Part shown: positions 1 to 5,075 of the stretch, piece after piece
Layout of the letters: every line of letters begins with the position of its first letter
Numbering within the stretch: the stretch's first letter is position 1
Assembly: GCA_046727855.1 (NCBI GenBank)
Contig: JBKPDL010000034.1
Span: 1-14,980, forward strand
Source: DASPWV01 sp046727855
Lineage (GTDB): Bacteria > Acidobacteriota > Vicinamibacteria > Vicinamibacterales > UBA2999
Length of the DNA: 14,980 bases
Direction of reading: 5' to 3'
The notes under the pieces: generated by a model
Databases searched by the model: none
What the model saw: only the letters and a program-made list of their open reading frames with translations
Told to the model about the DNA's origin: nothing
Translations under genes and position numbers: made by a program

Positions 1-160
1 CGAGCAGGCGCTCGATAAAGGCGTCGACCACGACGGCCAGGGGGGAGGCGCCACCGAGCCGATCATAGAGCGAGGGCGACGGCTTCTTCGGCTCTTGTGC
101 GACGGCAGCTGATGCCGTCATCACGGCAAACAGGCACACGATGGACAGGACTGGTCTCAT
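1..160 (-). CDS. Exported group I truncated hemoglobin, N-terminal part
   Basis: Only the first 53 codons are in the window; the gene continues beyond base 1. The ATG at 160-158 follows a strong Shine-Dalgarno (ggaggga). The product opens with a signal peptide (MRPVLSIVCLFAVMTASAAVAQ, a likely signal peptidase I site after AVA at residues 18-20). Next comes SLYDRLGGASPLAVVVDAF, the pre-A/A-helix signature of group I truncated hemoglobins (family knowledge: 'LYERLGG...I..vV..F'). These small heme proteins bind O2 or NO. Here the protein would act in the periplasm or be exported. The heme-binding His and distal residues lie outside the window, so heme binding is assumed from the family. It lies 54 bp downstream of the broken methyltransferase gene on the same strand. 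The family call is fairly secure from the motif; the physiological role is unknown. Confidence 0.8.
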   Translation of the reverse strand, partial: MRPVLSIVCLFAVMTASAAVAQEPKKPSPSLYDRLGGASPLAVVVDAFIERLL

Positions 161-214
161 ATCTCCCTCCTTAGCGGTGAACGGGTTCAGCGTTGTGGCG
201 CGAGGCGCCGGACG

Positions 215-606
215 TCAGTCAGGCACGGCCGGCTTGCGGGCCGTGACGACGATGGACGACACCAGCTCGTCGTGGCAATGCGAAGGCATCGTCTTACGCA
301 TGAATTCCAGGAACTCGGGCGCGAACAGCGGATAGCGCGACAGATCCACCAGTCCGAACCACCGACGCTCGACGACCGCGATCGCCTCAAATCCCACGTT
401 GAAGAACTTCTTCAGCAGCACTGGCTCCGCCAGTGTTCCCGCCAGTCAACCGGCGAGCGCCGCCGGACTCTTGAGCACGTCTTCCGGTAGTGCCTCCGTC
501 AACACGAGATCCGTGATCGACACGCGGCCACCCGGCCGGAGGACGCGCATCGTCTCCGCCAGCACCCGGCTCTTGCGCGTCGACAGATTCAGCACGCCGT
601 TCGGTT
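215..606 (-). pseudogene. 5'-truncated ArsM-like SAM methyltransferase with in-frame TGA at a conserved Cys position
   Basis: On the minus strand, codons from about 602 read NGVLNLSTRKSRVLAE, then RVLRPGGRVSITDLV, matching the second half of arsenite methyltransferase-type (ArsM/AS3MT) proteins ('SNCVINL...RVLKPGGRL..SDVV'). The Rossmann SAM-binding half is absent. Upstream of about 606 the frame runs into unrelated low-complexity spacer and meets a stop (TAA) just before the ATG at 673-671. The frame is then interrupted by TGA at 448-446 and continues without a shift as LAGTLAEPVLLKKFFNVGF and onwards to a TGA stop at 217-215. The TGA falls exactly where the family has the Cys of 'C(I/V)(A/G)GAL' (AS3MT Cys206). 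The earlier 'SNC' Cys is Gly here. A hairpin obeying bacterial SECIS rules follows the TGA. Either the parent was a selenoprotein, or the TGA is a nonsense mutation. With the SAM domain gone, the copy seen here is almost certainly non-functional as an enzyme. Confidence 0.72.
419..448 (-). promoter_or_regulatory. Candidate bacterial SECIS element after in-frame UGA
   Basis: Read on the minus strand, UGA (448-446) is followed by 10 nt, then CACUGGC (435-429), loop GGA (428-426) and GCCAGUG (425-419). This is a perfect 7-bp stem. The apical loop begins 17 nt after the UGA and opens with GG. Established bacterial SECIS rules (a mini-stem with G in the first two loop positions, loop roughly 16-37 nt from the UGA) are all met. 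The element sits inside a coding frame conserved on both sides of the UGA. Chance hairpins are common in GC-rich DNA, so this is suggestive and not proof. Confidence 0.45.
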
Positions 607-611
607 TTGTG

Positions 612-735
612 ACAGGCTCTAAGAACGAAGAACAATCAAGAGCAAGACCCCGGAACAAAAACACAATCCGCATTCTGCCTTATCCTGTTCTGCGTTTTGC
701 GTTCTTGTTCTTAGTTCGTTCTTCGTTCTTCGTTC
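612..735. repeat. Low-complexity spacer with heptamer repeats and inverted arms
   Basis: This AT-richer stretch lies just 3' of the exonuclease III gene. Its right part is a degenerate tandem of gttcttc/cgttctt units (about 701-735). Its left part carries the inverse, gaacgaagaac at 622-632, which is complementary to both 718-728 and 725-735. A transcript could therefore fold into a long hairpin in more than one register. It also marks the breakpoint where the methyltransferase remnant loses homology. No protein-like frame is visible. It could serve as the 3' UTR or terminator of the operon, or be a recombination scar. Confidence 0.5.
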
Positions 736-1497
736 TCAGTGCCCGAAGGTGACAACGAGCGGTCCGTGATCCGACGTGCCGACGTCGCGATGGACGACGG
801 CGCTCCTGGCGGTGCTGGCGAGTGATGAACTCGCCAGCACGTAATCGATACGCCAGCCGATGTTGCGTTGACGCAGGTTGCGCCACGGCGCCCACCAGGT
901 GAAAAGATTGTCGTTGTCGGGATCGAGGGCGCGGCCGACATCCACCAATCCGTGCGACAGGATCTGCTCGAAGATCGCGCGCTCGTCCGGCCGCGCGCCT
1001 ACCTGGTTTGGTTTGCGCTCCTTGGGATGAATGTCCTTGTCGCTACGCGCGACGTTGAGATCTCCGCAGAGCACGAGCGTCTTGCCGTTCATCTGCGCGT
1101 CGGCGGCCCACGTTTCGAGCGCTTCGAGAAAATGCATCTTCGCCGGGTAGTCCTTGCCGCCGTTAGGCACGTAGATGGACGCAAACGTGATCTCGCCGGC
1201 GGGCGTCGCAAACGTGGCGCTGCAGATACGCTGCTCGAAGTCGAACGTGGGGTGCACGATCTCCGGACCATCGGGGTCGAACGCGCGCGAGACGAGCAGC
1301 GCCACGCCGGAGTACCCCTTGGCGCCGTGCCAATGCGACCAGTAGCCCTCGATGTCGCGGAGTTCGAATGTCAGCTGGTCGAGCGAAGCTTTGATTTCCT
1401 GCAGGCAGAAGACGTCGGGTCGTTCGCGCGCGATGAAGTCGAGAAGCTCACCGCTGCGTGCGCGAATGCCATTGACATTCCAGCTCGCAACTTTCAC
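736..1497 (-). CDS. xthA: Exodeoxyribonuclease III (AP endonuclease)
   Basis: This 253-residue protein has the usual length for ExoIII of the EEP (exonuclease/endonuclease/phosphatase) fold. It is a cytosolic base-excision repair enzyme that cleaves 5' to abasic sites and degrades 3' ends of duplex DNA with Mg2+. The catalytic set is visible: WNVNG with Asn7, LQEIK with Glu34, SIYVPNG with Tyr109, GDLN with Asp146 and Asn148, and TSDHGP with Asp243 and His244. The positions nearly match E. coli ExoIII. The start is the GTG at 1497-1495 because MKVASWNVNGIR is the family's exact N-terminus. The open frame runs further upstream, but those codons overlap the preceding gene and show no family similarity. 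GTG overlaps the stop of the MBL-fold gene (GTGA), with ggaaagg just upstream, so translation is probably coupled. It is the last gene of a three-gene unit. Confidence 0.95.
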   Translation of the reverse strand: MKVASWNVNGIRARSGELLDFIARERPDVFCLQEIKASLDQLTFELRDIEGYWSHWHGAKGYSGVALLVSRAFDPDGPEIVHPTFDFEQRICSATFATPAGEITFASIYVPNGGKDYPAKMHFLEALETWAADAQMNGKTLVLCGDLNVARSDKDIHPKERKPNQVGARPDERAIFEQILSHGLVDVGRALDPDNDNLFTWWAPWRNLRQRNIGWRIDYVLASSSLASTARSAVVHRDVGTSDHGPLVVTFGH

Positions 1498-2573
1498 TTC
1501 GCCTTTCCGTCGAGGAGCTCGTACACGCGCCACACGCCATGCGGCGGCACGAGGCCGACGTTGCGAATGGCGGGATAGTTGACCGCTTGCGAGCGCAAAT
1601 CGATCGTCTTTGCCGATTCTTCCATCGGCACGCCCGCGTCGTGCATGCGCTTGGCCTCTGACCAGAGAACGCGCAAGTATGCCTGGAAGTGATCGATCTT
1701 CGCCTTGCCCTTGAGCGCATTGCCATGACCCGGCAGGATGGTGTCGAACTCGAGGGCCTTCAGTTTTTCCAGTGTGTCGATCCATTCCGGGATGTAGGCA
1801 TCACCCGAGTACGACGTGCCTTCGACGAGCAGATCGCCAGTGGCGACCACTCGCTCCTGCGGCAGATAGACCACGACATCGCCGGCCGTGTGGCCGCGGC
1901 CGAGGAACATGAGGCGAATCTCACGGCCTCCGTGATGCAGCGTCATGCGCTCGTTGAGGGTGATCGAAGGTGGCGTCGGCTTGACGGCATTGGTCCCTTC
2001 CAGGTGGTTCTGTTGAATCGCAAGCTGCGACTCGAGGCGTGCCTTCTCTTCCGCGTCGGTCGCCGCCGCGATGCGCTTCTTCAGCGCTTCGATCTGCGCC
2101 GGCACGCCGCCGACGTAAAACTGGCGCGCCCGCGAGTCCTGCGATTTGCCGGCAAGGATCATCTCGCGCGCAAACTCGGTGCCGATGATGTCGACGTCCG
2201 GTCCGTAAATCTGATTGCCGTGTGAGTGGTCGAAGTGATAGTGCGAGTTGATCACGTAGCGAATGGGTTTGGGCGTGATCGTCTTGAGCTCTTCCCGCAG
2301 CGCCCACGCGCCGCCCGGCGAAACGTGCGAGTCGACGACCACGACGTCGCGATCGGTCTCGAAGATGGCGGCATTGGACATGACGACGAGGCTGCCGGTG
2401 CCAACCGCGTGATAGATGCCGTCGCTGATCTTGTTGAACGTGAAGGCGGGCGATTTGTAGTTGGTGCCCGGCGGCCTGCTTCCGCCCGCTGGTGTCTGTG
2501 CCGGCGTGGCCAGCATCGAGCCGGCGCTGGCGACGAGAATCGAAGCGAGCAGAATCCAACGCGATCGCGTCAT
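1494..2573 (-). CDS. Exported metallo-beta-lactamase-fold hydrolase
   Basis: This 359-residue protein starts with a signal peptide (MTRSRWILLASILVASAGSM, followed by ATPAQ). The metallo-beta-lactamase fold follows. The metal ligands are all visible: HYHFDH (His111, His113, Asp115, His116), GRGHTAGD (His228), ATGDLLVEG (Asp247) and LPGHG (His283), implying a dinuclear zinc site. A charged helical insert (about 157-190) sits between the third and fourth ligand motifs. The pattern resembles the periplasmic MBL-fold hydrolases of the beta-lactamase B3 / cyclase-like group, but the substrate cannot be read from sequence. The start is the ATG at 2573-2571: it has a gggaggg ribosome site, gives a proper signal peptide and overlaps the upstream stop as ATGA. 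A longer ATG at 2612 would lie inside the previous gene. It is the middle gene of the operon, coupled at both ends. Confidence 0.88.
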   Translation of the reverse strand: MTRSRWILLASILVASAGSMLATPAQTPAGGSRPPGTNYKSPAFTFNKISDGIYHAVGTGSLVVMSNAAIFETDRDVVVVDSHVSPGGAWALREELKTITPKPIRYVINSHYHFDHSHGNQIYGPDVDIIGTEFAREMILAGKSQDSRARQFYVGGVPAQIEALKKRIAAATDAEEKARLESQLAIQQNHLEGTNAVKPTPPSITLNERMTLHHGGREIRLMFLGRGHTAGDVVVYLPQERVVATGDLLVEGTSYSGDAYIPEWIDTLEKLKALEFDTILPGHGNALKGKAKIDHFQAYLRVLWSEAKRMHDAGVPMEESAKTIDLRSQAVNYPAIRNVGLVPPHGVWRVYELLDGKAK

Positions 2574-4345
2574 TGCGGCCCTCCCGTGCCGGATACTAGC
2601 AACGATTGCCAATGCACGACTACTGTTATCGGGCGCGGTTTCGCGGCTGGTGCCGGAACGTTGACCAGAAAACGCTGCCCATCGGGCGTCACGTCGAAGG
2701 CGCGAATCTCGCCGCCGGCATCGAATAGCCGTGTAGTGCCGAGGGCTTCAGGCCGGGCGCCCGTGAGTGATAGCGAGACCACATGGACCTCGCTGCCGCG
2801 CCGGAAAAAGAGCTCGGAGGTTTGCCGCGCCCAGCGCGGCTCGATGCCGCCGCCGCTGGTGACACGCCCGCGGTGGCCCGGCGTCGGGAACGAGTCGACG
2901 TAGATCTCCGGCTGTCCCGACTCATCCGAGGCGTACGCCATCCATCGTCCGCCGGGCGCAATCGCCGCATGCGTCTCGTTGAACGCTGTCGACGCGTACG
3001 GAGTCGCGAGCTCCGACTTGAACGATGCAACGAACAGGTCGTCTTTTGTACCAGCCGTTGTCTGACCGATGACGAAGCGCTCGCCGTCTACTGACCAATC
3101 CCAGAGGCGGACGGGGGCGCCAAACTTCCGCAGCACCTGCTCCGGAAACTGCGCCTGTGCACCTCGGATCATGATCGTTCGGCGCGATTGCACCCATGCG
3201 AGGCGCGCCGCGTCGGCTGACCATGCGACGAACTCGTCAACGTCGAGCGCTTGCGAAATCCGTCGCGGCAACGGGCGGCCACCTTCGTAGGTCCACACAT
3301 CGAGCGTGCCGAGTTGCGGGTCGAGCTGCGTGACGGCGATTGTCCCCCCGCTCGGCGCAATGCGAAGATCGCGCGCCTCCACTTGTGCCGCAAACGTGCT
3401 CTGCGCCCCGTTGCGCTCAACCCACCGCAAATCGCGGAGTTGCGCTTGTGGAGCACCGAAGATTAGCGCGTCGCCGCCAGAAGTGGCGGAGAGCTGATTG
3501 AGTGGACTTTGCCCGACCGGTGTTCCGAGCAACACCGGGCGTCCTGCGAGCGACGGCGCGGCGTCACCTTCGAGTCCGGTGAGCTGCTGCGCGAGCAGTG
3601 CCTGATCCGAGGCGAAGACGATCCAGTCGCCGGCGGCGATCGCGTTCGCATCAGCGCGCGTCAATCTGGTTCGTCGACTCGGCGCGTCGATTGGCATAAT
3701 CCAGATTCCGCTGCGTGAGGGTTCACCGGCGCGCACCAGAAAGATGATGTGTGTGCCCTGGTTGGTGAGAGAGGGGAAGCGATGCGAGGTTTCGCCATAC
3801 GCGGTATCGATCGCCGTAAACGGCTCGACATTGGTGTCGGATGCACGCCGGCGATACAAGCCATCGTCTGTCTTCGGTGCGAAGATGATGTCGCCATTTG
3901 CGTGCCACACGGCACCGCGCGGTGCAGGTGCGTCGGCGAGGTCCGTCGTTTGCCCATCGGCGAGCGACAGCGCTTTCATACGTCCGGCTGAAAAGAAGCC
4001 GAGCTGGCGGCCATCGGGCGACCAGAACGGCAAAACGCCGTCGTCGGTTCCAGGTAATGCGGCTGTTTGTCCCGTCGTAATATCCCTAACCCATAGCTGT
4101 GTTGGTCCGCCGCGCGATCCGGGGAATGCCACGCGGCGACCCTCGGGCGCCAGCGACAGTCCAAATGGATGATCGGGTCCTGCGCCAAGCGACACGTCGT
4201 CCAGCGGCGGGAGCGCAAGGCGAAGCGCCGCGGGTGGTGTTGGCGGCGTTTCATGGAGGTGGTTCCACGCGGGGACTGCCAGCGCGGCGGCGCAGGCAAC
4301 TGCCACACCTGAGATAATCAAAAAGGGTAGCCGGTTTATACTCAT
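2570..4345 (-). CDS. Membrane-anchored TolB/WD40-like beta-propeller protein (kinase-less)
   Basis: This 591-residue protein has an N-terminal membrane anchor or uncleaved signal (LPFLIISGVAVACAAALAVPAW, residues 6-27) and a Pro-rich linker. Repeated propeller blades follow, with motifs such as 'FWSPDGRQLGFFSAG', 'VDEFVAWSADAARLAW' and 'IAPGGRWMAYASDESGQPEIYV'. The tail 'FDVTPDGQRFLVNVPAP...ITVVVHWQSLL' is the one seen at the end of acidobacterial Ser/Thr kinases with a C-terminal TolB-like propeller (family knowledge). No kinase domain precedes the membrane segment here, so this looks like the extracytoplasmic sensor or binding half alone. Blade-type propellers bind proteins, peptides or glycans; the ligand is unknown. 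It is the first gene of the operon. Its TGA stop overlaps the next ATG. Its start faces the plus-strand methyltransferase across a 64-bp spacer. It could also be a split derivative of a full kinase. Confidence 0.82.
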   Translation of the reverse strand: MSINRLPFLIISGVAVACAAALAVPAWNHLHETPPTPPAALRLALPPLDDVSLGAGPDHPFGLSLAPEGRRVAFPGSRGGPTQLWVRDITTGQTAALPGTDDGVLPFWSPDGRQLGFFSAGRMKALSLADGQTTDLADAPAPRGAVWHANGDIIFAPKTDDGLYRRRASDTNVEPFTAIDTAYGETSHRFPSLTNQGTHIIFLVRAGEPSRSGIWIMPIDAPSRRTRLTRADANAIAAGDWIVFASDQALLAQQLTGLEGDAAPSLAGRPVLLGTPVGQSPLNQLSATSGGDALIFGAPQAQLRDLRWVERNGAQSTFAAQVEARDLRIAPSGGTIAVTQLDPQLGTLDVWTYEGGRPLPRRISQALDVDEFVAWSADAARLAWVQSRRTIMIRGAQAQFPEQVLRKFGAPVRLWDWSVDGERFVIGQTTAGTKDDLFVASFKSELATPYASTAFNETHAAIAPGGRWMAYASDESGQPEIYVDSFPTPGHRGRVTSGGGIEPRWARQTSELFFRRGSEVHVVSLSLTGARPEALGTTRLFDAGGEIRAFDVTPDGQRFLVNVPAPAAKPRPITVVVHWQSLLVSGTGGPQ

Positions 4346-4409
4346 CGCCCGCTGATCGACGGTCTACTCGTGACAGTCGACCGGTTGACTATTCAGAAGG
4401 AGTTTCCGC

Positions 4410-4970
4410 ATGACGATCCGTGTTCTTGCTCTGGTCGGCCTCATGGTCGCGACTCCGAGTGTCTCCAGCCTCGCGTATACGCAGGCCGCGACGCAGGAGG
4501 CACCGACGCGCCGGCCGGACGTCATCTACGTGCCAACGCCCGAAGAAGTGGTCGAGGCCATGCTGCAGGTTGCGAACGTCACGAAGAACGATGTCGTGTA
4601 TGACCTCGGATGCGGCGACGGCCGCATTCCGGTGACGGCTGCCAAGAAATACGGCGCACGTGGCGTGGGCATCGACATCGATCCGCAGCGTATCAAGGAA
4701 GCCAACGAGAACGTGCAGAAGAACGGCGTCGGTGACAAGGTGAAGATTTTAAACGCGGACCTATTCACGACCGACATCAGCGAAGCCACCGTAGTGACGC
4801 TGTATCTGCTGCCTTCGCTCAACGTGAAGTTGATGCCGAAGCTCATGAAGGAACTCAAGCCCGGCACTCGCATTGTCTCGCACGCGTTCGACATGGGCGA
4901 CTGGAAGCCGGAGAAAGAACTCGACGTCAACGGCCGGAAGGTCTACTTCTGGACCATTCCGAAACAGTAA
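4410..4970 (+). CDS. Class I SAM-dependent methyltransferase with N-terminal signal peptide
   Basis: The ATG follows a clear ribosome site (agaaggag, 7 nt spacing). Of its 186 residues, 1-26 form a signal-peptide-like segment (MTIRVLALVGLMVATPSVSS, then LAYTQA). The mature part is a compact Rossmann methyltransferase: an N-terminal helix (YVPTPEEVVEAMLQ), motif I VVYDLGCGDGRIP (Asp65-Pro74), an acidic end of strand 2 in GIDID (87-91), NADLF (115-119) and VTLYLLPSLN (129-138), which resembles the post-motif segment of Dot1/UbiE-like small methyltransferases. All core SAM-binding elements are present, so the enzyme looks intact. The odd feature is the leader: SAM is cytosolic, so an exported methyltransferase is unexpected unless the leader is a membrane anchor. 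The substrate is unknown. It may be co-transcribed with the glycosyltransferase downstream, although a 105-bp spacer intervenes. Confidence 0.85.
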   Translation: MTIRVLALVGLMVATPSVSSLAYTQAATQEAPTRRPDVIYVPTPEEVVEAMLQVANVTKNDVVYDLGCGDGRIPVTAAKKYGARGVGIDIDPQRIKEANENVQKNGVGDKVKILNADLFTTDISEATVVTLYLLPSLNVKLMPKLMKELKPGTRIVSHAFDMGDWKPEKELDVNGRKVYFWTIPKQ

Positions 4971-4999
4971 GCCCTGACTTGGACACGGGCTCACGAGGT

Positions 5000-5049
5000 G
5001 CGACGAAGGCACGAACAGACTCACGTCCGTGTTTTCGTCGCGTTCGTGC
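5000..5049. repeat. Spacer with crossing inverted repeats (pseudoknot topology)
   Basis: Between the methyltransferase and glycosyltransferase genes, gcgacgaa (5000-5007) is complementary to ttcgtcgc (5034-5041), and gcacgaac (5009-5016) is complementary to gttcgtgc (5042-5049). The arms occur in the order A-B-A'-B', so the two 8-bp stems cross as in an H-type pseudoknot, or else are alternatives. A small cacg/cgtg hairpin (5022-5031) lies in the loop. No long T-run follows, so a simple terminator is not supported. It may instead be a dispersed spacer repeat of the 'cgaaggcacgaa' type. Confidence 0.45.
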
Positions 5050-5075
5050 GTTGGTGAATCGCGGTTCCGCGATCC

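Noticed and set aside
607..673. ATG at 673 as the true start of the methyltransferase remnant
   Set aside because: Codons between 673 and about 606 come from the low-complexity spacer, lack methyltransferase similarity and follow a stop; a domain of this kind needs the SAM-binding half that is missing.
701..735. CRISPR-like short tandem repeats
   Set aside because: Units are about 7 bp and contiguous with no unique spacers, so this is a simple repeat.
868..1578. Open frame of 236 codons on the plus strand
   Set aside because: It lies antisense to exonuclease III, whose catalytic motifs are all intact; the translation shows no domain and is a GC-rich shadow frame.
1498..1785. N-terminal extension of exonuclease III by 96 codons
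   Set aside because: These codons overlap the MBL-fold gene in another frame, and family similarity begins exactly at the GTG at 1497.
1689..2225. Open frame of 178 codons on the plus strand, and similar ones at 2226-2903
   Set aside because: They are antisense to the MBL-fold and propeller genes, with no recognisable motif or ribosome site.
4971..4991. Terminator after the methyltransferase (agccc/gggct)
   Set aside because: Five base pairs with an 11-nt loop and no T-run is too weak to call.
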